30,457 nucleotides of DNA, taken from NCBI RefSeq assembly GCF_000003605.2, contig NW_003109995.1, positions 44,468 to 74,924 of the forward strand, in the 5' to 3' direction. Positions 1-23,765 of this stretch are shown piece after piece. The notes under the pieces were generated by a model. That model saw only the letters and a list, made by a program, of their open reading frames with translations, searched no databases and was not told the DNA's origin. Origin of the DNA: Saccoglossus kowalevskii. Taxonomy: Eukaryota; Hemichordata; Enteropneusta; Harrimaniidae. Position 1 is the stretch's first letter; each line of letters begins with the position of its first letter. The translations under genes and the position numbers were made by a program.

Positions 1-177
1 CCAACTAATAATCATATTCGTATTGTTGCTGCCTAGAAATGGTGATGGTATTAATTATATTTCCTACTTAAATATCCATCTGGGTCTACTGACAAGGCTA
101 CATAGATCTACATAGGTATTCTGTTTGCAACAACACTGAGATAACAAAAAATCACAATCATTCGTGAGTCAACATAC
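1..177 (-). other. ABCC intron 17 (partial)
   Basis: Begins with the GTATGT donor at 177 and runs off the window. No coding similarity seen in it. Confidence 0.7.
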
Positions 178-13377
<13,200 letters not shown>

Positions 13378-13498
13378 AATTGTTGTGAATAATTCCTCCT
13401 GAAAAAATATAAATTGATATTTACTCGACCATTATATTGTGTGGTACAAAACATATGGTAATCATAATAGAAAAAAGGAGATATACACAGATAAGCTA

Positions 13499-13885
13499 AA
13501 CACCAAATTCAATAATTGGGTCATTACGTGTGATATTAAAGTTTATTGCAAGTTCTGAGATTTTTGACAAAAATAATTGCATAATTTCTACGTGAGGGCT
13601 TTCTTCATTTGGTGCATAGTTCCTTTCACCCATTGCGATACTAAGTATTATATATCTGCCACTATCCCTTTTAACTGAAGAGTTAATAATGTAATTACAG
13701 TTTCGCAGTATAGTCATAACATCTCTACTGTTTGATTTGCCTCGAGAGAAGACAAATTAAACCCGCATCTGGCTTGTCCAATATGTTCTGTGATACTATG
13801 TGTTTCCTGAATAAAAACTATATTTGCATTTTTGTTTTTCACCAAACGTATAATTTTTTCCTCTGTTCTTGAAATCCCTGAGACC
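13499..13885 (-). pseudogene. Fragment of a LINE (L1-like) AP endonuclease
   Basis: Read on the minus strand, the translation contains NANIVFIQETHS, the first catalytic block of LINE endonucleases (Q-E-T-H). After a frame change it gives VKRDSGRYIIL, then YAPNEESP, matching the D-x-x-G-R-(Y/F)-I-I and Y-A-P-N blocks. The stop/frame break lies near 13735. Reverse transcriptase is absent. The spacing and wording of the motifs look most like the L1/Tx1 group. It lies about 100 bp upstream of the first recognised ABCC exon. Confidence 0.72.
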
Positions 13886-14732
13886 CCTGGTATTTTTTTT
13901 CAATTTTATTGTAGTTATAACTCTAGCATAGCGTTGCTTTGTTAATATGCCACTTTAACGTAAATATCAGTGCCATGTTGTGCCTTCTTCGAAGTTCGCA
14001 GAATTCCTAATTTTTCGGGAGGTGTAATATTTTGGCTATAATGGTTTTTGTTGCTGGCGGTTTTGCCCAAATTTCGAGTTTTAGTACTTTCGTTGATGAG
14101 ACCGGGTGATGAGTAGATTCAACCTATAACTGAATAAATTTAGTGAAAATTTGGTCTCTGATGGGATGTACAAAATCATTATTTGGCCTATAATGGGGTA
14201 TGGTTTTTTGAGGTGAAAATGGTCTATGATGGGGTCTGGGGTTTTACTTACTGGCTGCACACCTCTGCCAAACTGAAAGGCCAGTGACCTCCCCGGGAGC
14301 TAACCTGGACGATAGTCACTCATACTGCCATTACTCCCTGACCTGAGTTACAGAAATAGTTACCATTGAATTGTTGGTCCAAAATGTACTTTTTTTATCG
14401 ATCCAACAACCGATCCAATGATATTTGTGTTGACAGTACTTGTACTCCCATTCACGCCTCCCTTCACCCACTTCGATGTTTTATATTCCTGCCTCGAAAA
14501 TCATGTTCAACTGCAACGGCAATGTATTGAAAAACCTTCGATTTCCGAAAGATTTCTTTAAATTTAACAAAATGATTCTTGGTTCCTGTTTTTTCACGTG
14601 ACACCTTATCATGTACACTTTGATATATGATCACACATACAAGGGGCATTATCTAGCATTGTGTGTAATTATAGTAAATTCATAATCATATCAAATAATC
14701 TAAGTAATATTAAAGAGATTCTAGTATGGCAA
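13886..14732. other. Intergenic DNA with short degenerate repeats
   Basis: Variants of ggtctatgatggggt occur at about 14040, 14151, 14183 and 14219, spaced by 30-110 bases. No gene is recognised. The small minus-strand open frame at 14464-14649 has no family similarity. Confidence 0.45.
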
Positions 14733-15228
14733 GCCAAGTGTTGCAATATTTTTAAAAATAAATTTGTTTTTTAAAATCCATATTTTATACCATAAAACGC
14801 CATTTATGTTTCTTATTTCATTTCATAAAACGCGATTTACATTTGTATAACCCATATTTCAATACATAAAACGCAATTTATGTTTGTAAATTCTATTTTA
14901 CATTTCATAAAATATTATTTCGTTTTCTAAAATTCGTATTTGATTTCACCAAACGTATTTCTGTTCGAAGAATTCATATTTAATTATTCAGACGCCATTT
15001 TGTTTTGTACAATTTATATTTCATTCGGTACACGCATTTATATGTTGTGTCATTCAGTTTACTTCTGATGCACCGAGTTGTGCTTGGGATAAATATATGT
15101 TTCATTTCTGAACCATAAATATTTCATTCGTGAAATATATTTTACATGCATTATTCTGTTGTTTTTTTTCGTTTGACAATTTTCTATTTTCGTTCATAAA
15201 CCGTAACAAACGTAGGGGGCCTACAATA
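14733..15228 (+). repeat. Left long inverted arm with ~41-bp subterminal repeats
   Basis: Homologous, inverted, to 19758-20373. Within it the core CATAAAACGC and its variants recur at 14791, 14824, 14865, 14906, 14947, 14989 and about 15027, so mostly 41 bases apart. Each is followed by a T-rich spacer (atttatgtttgtaaa-like). Confidence 0.88.
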
Positions 15229-15917
15229 TAGTGTATGCATTGGCGGTGGCGACGCTGTTCCGCAACATTTGTTGGTCAAATAAATAAATTATAAATTCTG
15301 GTGTAGAAGCCGAGAACTTCGAAGTTTGGCAAGATTTTTGTCCAATATAGATCAGTTATGTGTGACCATAACTTTAGTAATCAAGATGAAACTTTCATAC
15401 AAGTTGTATGTAGTCGCTTGCAGCGTAAATTTCACAATGAAAGAAATTCTTATGTCCTCTCATGCCATTACGTATAATAACAATAAATGTGGTAAAACGT
15501 TGCTTTCGTATAACACTACTGTTTGCTTGATCTGATTGGGAGACATTTCTGTATGGCTTCACTTATGTCGGAAACATTACTTGTAACACTAATTTCAAAT
15601 ACTGAAGATCGTTTATTTTACAGAAGAGTGCCCAGGGCCGAAACGTCCGCCCTGGTCAAAACGTCCGGCATTCTATGTTGAATATGTCCCGGACCGTTTA
15701 CCGTGTCTGATATATATGATATATACGAAACGCGACCAAGAAAATGTCAAAGAGCCACAGAACCAAAACAATCTGTCGCCGTCCACACCAGCGGTATGAT
15801 TTTACACATAGAAATTGAGAATCGCAATTGCATAGAAATGAACACTAAATACAGCTATCCCAGGCAGAATTAGAGTCATCAATCTTCATAAGTGATGTAA
15901 TAGGTATTTCCATCTAT

Positions 15918-16292
15918 TTGCTTAGTGGTCTGAGAGTGAATATCAAGTTCGAGTGTGTCTTTACATACGTCAACGTGAACATTGCTGATACAATCAAAGA
16001 CGTGCTGAATAGTCCAGTTTGGGCTGTTGCGATTGTCAAATTTTGGAGAGTAGAGGATTATTTATACAGGAGATGTTCCAGTAGGAAACCATTAAAATTG
16101 TTCGTTTGGCATATCAAAATCCTTTATTGGAACAGATCATGTTCTAGATTCACTAAAATAACAACGTTGCTATGTTTCCAGGCATACAATCAACTCAAAA
16201 CAAAAGAAGTCGTCCAATCGTCTTTGAAAATCGAGTCTTATCGCTCTTTTCGGGCCAAAAAACGATTTTCGCCCAATATTTCCAGCGGTTAG
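15918..16292 (+). other. Unrecognised 124-codon open frame inside the long-armed element
   Basis: Open from ATG to TGA in the same strand as the integrase remnant. I recognise no domain. Cysteines and basic residues occur in the middle (YRRCSSRK, NRSCSRF). It could be a decayed accessory exon of the element or chance. Confidence 0.2.
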
Positions 16293-16309
16293 ATAGACTA
16301 CATGTATTT

Positions 16310-17160
16310 TTATTTAGAGTCGCCCGGGAAACCAAAATTTGGGATGTTAATCACCCCGGCGACAAACAATCACTGATAATAACAAGGGGGTGAGAGACTA
16401 CTAGTATTTACCTCGGCGATAGCTACAGTGATTGTGACCCATCGATATTGGCAAGATTCCGGGAAATGCAGTAACCAGTGAGGCCCAAAACTACACAAAC
16501 TTTTATGAATTATAATGATGGACATGAATTCAGTTTATTACAGACACCGGCGGAACAAACATTCGTGGTGTATTTCACTCTGGTGCGTGAATAAATAGTT
16601 ACGAGTAAGTCCCGTCTTTGCTAGTTTTCGGGCCCACATAAAACTCATGCTCGTGAAATCTGTAGTATTTTTTTACCTACAATGTATTTTTTTTAAACAT
16701 CCGAAAAATGGGCAGAAAATGGGAAACTTTCTTAGAGGAGATAAATAAATGTTTTGTAAATGCAAAGTTATAACGAAAATAAATGCAGTTTGTAAATTGG
16801 ACAGTGACACCTGTTTTTTGTATTATTTGATTTACAGATTCCCAGGAACAAATATTAGTGCTGCAATTCACTCTTGTGTGTGAATATAGGTGACAAAGAT
16901 CATAGGTGAAAAAAATTGAGAGAATCCGTTCTGCACGTGAATTTCACGACGAAGTTTTCAATGTTCTGGTTATCCCTGTGCGACTGCAGTCTTTGAAACA
17001 AAGTTGAGGGAATCTAAAAACGCAATTTATGGCAATTTATGGTAATATACAATGTAGATTATTTATTAGAGGTACCAGGAACCAAAATTAATAATCAACA
17101 AGAGGCGAGAGACTATTGATTGCGACGATAGCTACAGTGATTGCGACTTTTACTTTTAGT
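16310..17160 (+). repeat. Diverged internal duplications inside the long-armed element
   Basis: Segment ~16325-16435 resembles ~17072-17145: both run from a ccRggaaaccaaaatt-like start through gagagacta to cgatagctacagtgattg. Segment ~16536-16590 resembles ~16833-16885: both run tttacaga...ggaacaaa...ttcact..tg.gtgaata. A fragment of the second recurs near 18752 (attcgtggtgtattt). Confidence 0.6.
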
Positions 17161-17191
17161 AAGCAAGGATGAAAATCGTGTTTATGAGGTA

Positions 17192-17470
17192 TACAATACA
17201 ATACAATACAATACAATACAATTTTATTTCACCAGATAAATTACATTAAGAAGTACAAAACGAAGATAGAGATATACATAACTATCTGGCGAGGACAAGA
17301 GAGGTAGTTCTAGTAGAACTAATCTAGTCTCTAGCCCTTGCATATTCACTGATAGCAGAAACAAAAACTGATAAGGACAGTGAATTCATAAAACATATTA
17401 ATATATTGTTTAAGAGTACATAATACATAAGGAGAAAAATTATATGAAATATGGTGGTAATAGTGAAATA
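17192..17470 (-). mobile_element. 3' end of a non-LTR retrotransposon (LINE), minus strand
   Basis: Read on the minus strand the sequence ends ...ATCTGGTGAAATAAAATTGTATTGTATTG..., a tail of six or so TTGTA units (17192-17223). Upstream lie TCGCCAGATA and TATCTGG(T)GA, which can pair as a stem near the 3' end. This layout is usual for CR1/L2-like LINE 3' ends. The body runs into the gap. Confidence 0.5.
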
Positions 17471-18110
17471 NNNNNNNNNNNNNNNNNNNNNNNNNNNNNN
17501 NNNNNNNNNNNNNNNNNNNNNNNNNNNNNNNNNNNNNNNNNNNNNNNNNNNNNNNNNNNNNNNNNNNNNNNNNNNNNNNNNNNNNNNNNNNNNNNNNNNN
17601 NNNNNNNNNNNNNNNNNNNNNNNNNNNNNNNNNNNNNNNNNNNNNNNNNNNNNNNNNNNNNNNNNNNNNNNNNNNNNNNNNNNNNNNNNNNNNNNNNNNN
17701 NNNNNNNNNNNNNNNNNNNNNNNNNNNNNNNNNNNNNNNNNNNNNNNNNNNNNNNNNNNNNNNNNNNNNNNNNNNNNNNNNNNNNNNNNNNNNNNNNNNN
17801 NNNNNNNNNNNNNNNNNNNNNNNNNNNNNNNNNNNNNNNNNNNNNNNNNNNNNNNNNNNNNNNNNNNNNNNNNNNNNNNNNNNNNNNNNNNNNNNNNNNN
17901 NNNNNNNNNNNNNNNNNNNNNNNNNNNNNNNNNNNNNNNNNNNNNNNNNNNNNNNNNNNNNNNNNNNNNNNNNNNNNNNNNNNNNNNNNNNNNNNNNNNN
18001 NNNNNNNNNNNNNNNNNNNNNNNNNNNNNNNNNNNNNNNNNNNNNNNNNNNNNNNNNNNNNNNNNNNNNNNNNNNNNNNNNNNNNNNNNNNNNNNNNNNN
18101 NNNNNNNNNN
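17471..18110. other. Assembly gap (640 N)
   Basis: Run of N. Open frames reported across it are meaningless. It interrupts the interior of the long-armed element. Confidence 1.
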
Positions 18111-18288
18111 GTTTAAAGAGTTGTGAGCTACTTGCACGGGGATTTGAAAAAGTGGCTAAGCGAATAATTTTTTTCTGTAATGAAGACCTTGTAGGTACTT
18201 TAGCGCAAATACATTTATTTGAAGTGACTAGCATGGCGAACGAATTTCCCTAATCAGGTTTAAATGTTCTACAGAGTTGACTATGGTA

Positions 18289-18306
18289 TCATGGACGTAC
18301 GTCCAT
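18289..18306. repeat. 18-bp perfect palindrome
   Basis: CATGGACGTACGTCCATG is its own reverse complement. It is a short site inside the long-armed element, with no known role. Confidence 0.8.
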
Positions 18307-18865
18307 GGTGGTATCGGGAAAATTCAAAACGGCGCCGAAGGTCAAAAAACATTGTTCTGTTATTGTTGATATCCGGTATGTTACTGACAGTTTTTTTTTT
18401 TCGAGTCTTGGTGTAAAATAGGGGAGTATACCATTGTTGACTTTTGAAAGGAATGGAAATCAGTAGATTTGAGGGTGCCACAATAAGCGAGGGAGCAAAT
18501 CGTTTTAATGCTACGAAAAAGTGAAGACCTTGAACGACATTTTTGTTTGATGACTGTGCAAGTTACAGAGCACATGACTAAGCGGCCGTTCCTCTGTAAA
18601 TAATTAAGCCAAGGTATTTTCCGTGTAAAAATCGCGAAACTATCCGGTTTTACGCAATCTGGGAAGTTCAAATTACTAAAGGAAGTACAGGACGACGAAG
18701 CTGAAATATACAAGAACCAACACATACCAAAAATAATATCTCAAAAGTTAATATTCGTGGTGTATTTTAAGTCTAACCCGACCGGAAGTTGGAATTTGTT
18801 AGTACATTGTACTCTGAATATTTTAGTATAAGATAGTAACTATTATAGCAACCATTTTAATGTAA

Positions 18866-19602
18866 TGTATCACGTTACAGTAACTTCAGTGATGATGTCC
18901 TTGATGGTATTATTCGTCAGATATGCAGTGATCATCCACATTCTGGGGCAGTCATGATGATGGATCATTTGCGGGCGAGTAATATAATAAGGTAATAATT
19001 TAAATGCCTTGAAAGAACCAATGAAATTTTTTAAATATTTTTTTTCTCAGGTGCTCTCTGTTTGAGGGCGTAATCACCTGGGTCAAAGATGAGACCAACA
19101 TGTGGTCTTTTGTTTACTACTTAGCGGCTGTGTACCTGTGGGTATATTCTGTGTGTATTTGGATGTTCTAATCTTGGTGTTTTTCCAGTGATTTCTCTAG
19201 GTGCAATCTAAATACAGTAGGTGTGTCTTGTTTACCTGAGATTTGGAAGAGTTTGAGCTGGCCAACATGTTTTTTTCATATGGTTGATTACTGGCATGTT
19301 GATTTCCCATTTTTGAGCCATGTTTTCAACTTACTTCGTCATTTTCATATAACAATCTCGTCATATGTTAACATTGTCGTCTATGGAAATTCAATTAGTG
19401 ATATGAGCCCTATAGTGCAACGCTACAGAGTCCACTACACAGAATCTATCCTGCTAACTCAGCATTGCGTTGGGGCCTTATGGCCCACCCCCGGGATGGC
19501 CCAACGACTATTTTATTCTGTTCCGGGACCTAATGGTCGGTTTCCTATCAGAACCGAAGTCCACTTGCATCAGGAAATTGAGACCTCAAGGTTAATTATA
19601 TA
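18866..19602 (+). pseudogene. Decayed integrase-core (DDE) transposase gene
   Basis: Frame 18864-18992 reads YSNFSDDVLDGIIRQI, then CSDHPHSG and MMMDHLRASNIIR. This matches the block before the catalytic core of a family of metazoan integrase-like proteins (YS-ISDDELD--V-EI, FPN-GYR-M-GHLR--GI-V). The next block, at 19400-19540, reads VQRYRVHYTESILL, then QRLFYSVPGPN, matching VQR-RVRESL and the R-YSVPGPN before the first catalytic Asp block (HIDGNH). After N the match stops, so the catalytic core is missing or scrambled. A ggtaataa donor-like site follows the first block. The gene is broken by stops and frame changes. It resembles IS3EU-type transposases, tentatively. Confidence 0.62.
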
Positions 19603-19757
19603 AGTCTCCCTCTGTGAAGTGGAAGGCAAATTACCCCCAATTTCATCATCCATACGCACTCTAACGTAAGACGGACACGACGCCATTTCTGAAATGGCGC
19701 TAAAAATGACGTGTTGCTAGTGTTCATGCCAGACAGCGCCACTACAGACGCAGTACA

Positions 19758-20373
19758 ATTGTAGGCCCCCTAAGTTTGTTACGGTTTATGAACCAAAATA
19801 GAATATTGTCACACACAAAAAATACATGTAAAATACATTTCACGAATGAAATATTTATGGTTCAGAAATGAAACATATATTTATCCCAAGTACAATTCGG
19901 TGCACATCAAAAGTAAAATGAATGACACAAAATAACAAGCTTTTTTTAGGGCCAGATCTAGGATTCTGGAATAGGGGCCGATAAGTTGGCGCGAAGCCCT
20001 GTTGGTTGTTAAAAATAGGGGGCGCGGCCTCTAAATCCGCCCATGTTTTTTGAACATAGAAATGCGGGTACCGAATGAAATATAAATTGTACAAAACAAA
20101 ATGGCGTCTGAATATTTAATAGGAATTCTTCGAACAGAAATACGTTTTATGAAATCAAATACGAATTTTAGAAAACGAAATAATACTTTATGAAATGTAA
20201 AATAGAATTTACAAACATAAATTGCGTTTTATGGATTGAAATATGGGTTTTACAAATGTAAATCGCGTTTTATGATATGAAATACAAAATTTACAAACAT
20301 AAATCGCGTTTTATGGTATAAAATATGGATTTTAAAAAACAAATTTATTTTTAATAAAATTGCAACACTTGGC
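19758..20373 (-). repeat. Right long inverted arm with ~41-bp subterminal repeats
   Basis: Inverted copy of the left arm. The complementary core GCGTTTTATG recurs at 20224, 20265 and 20307, again 41-42 bases apart, with weaker copies further in. A roughly 100-bp hAT-like MITE has inserted at 19947-20043. The open frame at 19855-20094 is an artefact of the arm. Confidence 0.88.
19947..20043. mobile_element. Small hAT-like MITE inserted in the right arm
   Basis: About 97 bp absent from the left arm. Its ends are inverted and similar (TAGGGCCAGATCTAG and, reversed, TGGGCGGATTTAG), of the ...GGGGCGGATCTAGG type seen in hAT-like non-autonomous elements. The 8-bp flanks gctttttt and tgtttttt agree at six positions, as expected of an old hAT target duplication. 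Confidence 0.55.
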
Positions 20374-20949
20374 ATTCTAGGTTTAATATAATTAAATCAT
20401 ACTACGTGAATTTCCTGAGAGACGCACGAAGTTAAGAAGTCAATACTGAAACGTAAAAGCAAAAGGACTCCCACTAAACAAATACACGTTAGTCTGTTTG
20501 TCATGTGGAACCAGCATAACTGATACACATTTATAAATATAAATATCCTTCATCCGTATACATGTAAATCATGAATAAATCCAACACTAGAATCCTACTT
20601 TAATCAGGTGTTTTGCATGTAGAATGCCATGGATACGTGACCACACAGTGTTTTACTCATTAGTTTTAATAGTAAAATAGCCTTTGCTTTTCTAGTTTTT
20701 GGACTGTTGAATTATGGCATGTTTAATCGTAATATTAGACATGCATCTAAGTATGATCCATGTTTACAATGTGGTGATATAAAGCAGCGATATACACGAT
20801 ATTAGAAGTCACAAAATCATGCATGTTATTCGTAATTTTAAAATATGACTTGATGAAATAAAACCCACTTTCTAACCTAGTAAACTTGTGTATATTTGTG
20901 TACAGTGATTATAGTTCTGTCTCATGAATTTTAGCGAGGATATATAAGC

Positions 20950-21154
20950 GGATGCCAAATTCCTTGCGGGATAGCGACGTATACAACGCGTGTAAAATAC
21001 ATTGTTTATTTTCGCGTCCACCAACTCAGTTCTGTTCACAATATAATTATTTCACTCAATGGGATTTGATGTATATTGAAATCTGAAAACCTAAAAAGAA
21101 ATGTTAACTCTTTCTTTACGGTATTAATAAAGCATTATTCTATTCTATTCTATT
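20950..21154 (+). mobile_element. Probable 3' end of a retrotransposon, plus strand
   Basis: The sequence ggtattaataaagcatt is followed by a TTCTA repeat (21135-21153), a 5-base tail of the type left by LINEs and LINE-driven SINEs. The upstream limit cannot be placed. No reverse-transcriptase coding is seen. Confidence 0.4.
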
Positions 21155-21809
21155 GTTTTTCCGATGGCGACAACAGCCAACTGAACAAAGCCCACTTTTC
21201 TCATACTTTGTGAGTTCTCGCAAGGAAGACTCGTAAAACCGGAAATGCCTTATTAAAACATGCCGTAACAGGTTCGTGTATCAGCCTAGCTAGTAGGTGG
21301 GTTAATGAGTAAACTAACAGTCAACTTTGGCATTTTAAGATTTCGATGTAAAAACACAATTGCAGCCTAATTGCTTACGCATTTATACGTAATTTTGTAT
21401 TCAACCAACCAAACCGTTAAACGCACTCAGCCTGTTCCCCACTTTCAAATCAATATATAAAACTTGCAAAATTCACATCTATTATTTGTCGAGTTATTTA
21501 CTCAAAGGGTGTTTATCTGCCCGGGTAGTGATGTCAAAGAGCTCACTCACTGTTGTTTGACGCACATATAACTGGCTGTGTTTTTTCAACCCTGAGGCGA
21601 TTTACTAATAAATCCATGTGTGGAGACTAATTATACTATTTATAGAACAATGCGAATAAATTGCGAACGTTTTGGAACGAAATTCTCACAACGAAAATGT
21701 TCTCATTCTGTTAAGAATTTTACTTGATTTTGTTTGAAAATTAAATGCCATAATATCATTAAAAAATAGAAGACACATATACAAAATTACATGTCCCCAA
21801 AAGAATCTT

Positions 21810-22270
21810 TTCCAAAATTGTTGTTTCCATAGCAATCTGGTCCAGAACTGAAATTTTGTGAATTGGTCCGTGTTCTAAAGCAACCTCTCTTGTTTCTATA
21901 ACTTGTTTGATAATGGGGGAGAAAAGGACAAAACAAACATTAATCAATAATATATATAACATAATAAAATATTGTTATAAAAAATCATTTCAGATATGAT
22001 TGTTTCCATAGCAACTGCCGTACCTACGACTCTATTAAAATACAATGTGTCCGTTCGTGTTTCAAAGGTAAACCCTCCTGAAAATATCGTGAGAACCTAG
22101 TTATAAATGGCTAACTTTCTCAAAATTGAAATTGTTGTTTGCATGAAAACCGTACTCTTGTCTCAAAATGTGACGAGTAGTCAGTTTATCAAGAACATCT
22201 ACTGAACATTTCATGAGAATTACGTTTAGACTTATTGCCTGCCAGACATACGCACAAACAAACAAACGTA
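21810..22270. repeat. Diverged dispersed repeat
   Basis: TTGTTTCCATAGCAA occurs at 21820 and again near 22000. The segment ends in cagacatacgcacaaacaaac, a decayed form of the cagacagacagac runs that end some invertebrate repeats. Confidence 0.3.
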
Positions 22271-22683
22271 CGCCGACAAAAACAAAAACATAATGTTATT
22301 AACTGTAATTGTGTGCTGCTATGTACAAATATTTTTTTTTTGCAAATTGTACAGCTAGGCAATATGTAATCATTAATCGCAGTCCCTCTGTACATTAATA
22401 TAACACAATGAAAAATGTAATGTGTTACCTGTTTACTCTGTAAATAATACGTAACTTTAGAATTCGGACTCCAACCAGCTGACTCGTCACCAGAAATGAA
22501 TTGCTTATTTTACTTTACACAGCTCAGATCAGTAACTATACACACAAACAAGAGATTGGCGCAGACGTCGACTACAGTATCTGCATTTAATGAACGATTG
22601 ACAGTTGTTGTTGAATAATCAGTCAAATAAGAATACTAAGCTCCGCCCAGTCCATGAGAAAAAAATGTCGGCAAAAAAAAAAG

Positions 22684-22904
22684 TACGCACACGTGGGAAT
22701 TGAGCCCCAAGCCACTGTAACAACGCACGCCAAAATGCAATGATTCATGGTTAGACGTATGTTTGTTAACAACGACATGCTACAGCCCATCCTCCTTTCC
22801 AAGGCTCCTGGCGATTAGAACACCGTAGGAATATAAATCTGAGTGAGAGATTGGCTGAGGCGTCTGTCGCTTGCGCAGGTGACGACCCCCCCCCCCCCCG
22901 CGTA
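22684..22904. mobile_element. TTAA-type MITE, copy B (reverse orientation)
   Basis: The reverse complement of 22684-22765 matches 8480-8560 of copy A (gtcgttgtt-acaaaca--cgtct, then gcttggg-ctcaattccc). The other end has the same GTCGTCACCTGCGCA (reverse complement at 22872-22886) next to TTAA at 22905-22908. The interior is longer than in copy A, and the far terminus has lost the GTCGTC end. A run of 14 C lies at 22886-22899. Confidence 0.65.
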
Positions 22905-23066
22905 TTAAACAAATATGATGGCAGGTGACACAAATTCAACAAATTAAATTCGGTACCCATAAAACCAAAATAATAAAAATGTGATTTTGCATGAATTTTG
23001 TGTTTCAACTTTATAATTATGCGATATAATTTTTACTTTTGAAATGACTCAAATGTCACATATTAA

Positions 23067-23346
23067 AGGGCGGTGGTCGTCGCGCCGCGCAAGTGTGACA
23101 TTTGTGTTGATAAACATTGATTGTCTCATAGTCCAATGAAATCACGAGTACGAGTTTTGCCCTGGGCGCCACATGCATTAATTACCGCCGGTGGCTCCTT
23201 CGATACCTTGCAATCACCAACAAAAAAATACCTAATTAAAGCTCTCAGTTTGTAGTAGTCGGTATGCACAGCAGCCAAAATAGCAATCTTTGTTTATACA
23301 TGGAAAGTAGTATCTCTAGTATGCGCAGCGCGACGACTACAGCCTT
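23067..23346. mobile_element. TTAA-type MITE, related family C
   Basis: 280 bp with inverted ends: GGTCGTCGCGCCGCGCA on the left, GTAGTCGTCGCGCTGCGCA (reverse complement) on the right. TTAA flanks the left (23063-23066) and CTAA the right (23347-23350, one change). The GTCGTC(A/G)C...GCGCA core resembles the ends of copies A and B. It contains CpG-rich parts and ends about 480 bp before the POLR1C start codon. Confidence 0.6.
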
Positions 23347-23380
23347 CTAAGTTTATGTAGAACATTATTTATCTGATGTT

Positions 23381-23497
<117 letters not shown>

Positions 23498-23765
23498 GAA
23501 GTTACTTCATGTTTGATTTCTACTGCTGACTGTCACATATAGACTTGAGTCAATTTATACAATGTATTAATAATTCTGTAACCTTGTCATAGTCAAACAA
23601 TTTCAACAAATTTTTTAAAAACTGTTGGGAACCGCAAAACCATACCCAATCTCCCAGGCTGAGTTCTATTTATATTGGTGTTCTGGCCGCAAGGATCTCT
23701 GAGAAGGAGAATGGACCATACCCTCTCAAGAATATCATATCGGTCACCCCTAAAGTAGTGATTGA

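Larger units (their letters stand above)
14733..20373 (+). mobile_element. 5.6-kb long-terminal-inverted-repeat element with a decayed integrase-like gene
   Basis: Two arms are inverted copies of one another: 14733-15228 and 19758-20373 (the right arm is longer because of an internal insertion). The outer ends share GCCAAGTGTTGCAAT and the inner ends share GTAGGGGGCCTAC-like sequence and CATAAACCGTAACAAAC. The interior holds an integrase-like pseudogene (about 18866-19600), a LINE 3' end (17192-17470), internally duplicated segments (16310-17160) and the assembly gap. The exact outer border and target duplication are unclear: ATTCTAG occurs just outside both ends, but the left copy is separated by extra bases. 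Assignment to a superfamily (IS3EU-type or another DDE integrase-like DNA transposon) is tentative. Confidence 0.72.
20400..22683. other. Intergenic region with repeat relics, no gene recognised
   Basis: Contains a LINE-type 3' tail near 21150 and diverged repeats at 21800-22270. The rest is AT-rich. No open frame over 70 codons shows family similarity or splice support. Confidence 0.55.

Noticed and set aside
15640-15700. Possible short inverted repeat around aacgtccgccctgg / aacgtccgg
   Set aside because: It is mostly a direct repeat of aacgtccg. The inverted part is too short to mean anything.
17346-18253. Long open frames of more than 220 codons
   Set aside because: They are made almost entirely of the N gap, with only a few real codons at each end.
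19223-19603. 126-codon plus-strand frame taken as an intact gene
   Set aside because: Its second half resembles a fragment of an integrase-like transposase that ends abruptly at SVPGPN, with competing frames carrying other pieces. It is better treated as a pseudogene.
14717-20380. ATTCTAG as a 7-bp target duplication of the long-armed element
   Set aside because: The right copy abuts the arm, but the left one is separated from it by about nine bases, and similarity between the flanks may extend further out, so the border is not proven.
22189-22395. Cysteine-rich minus-strand frame
   Set aside because: The cysteines arise from ACA/GCA-type simple repeats (cacaaacaaacaaacg). No domain pattern or splice support.
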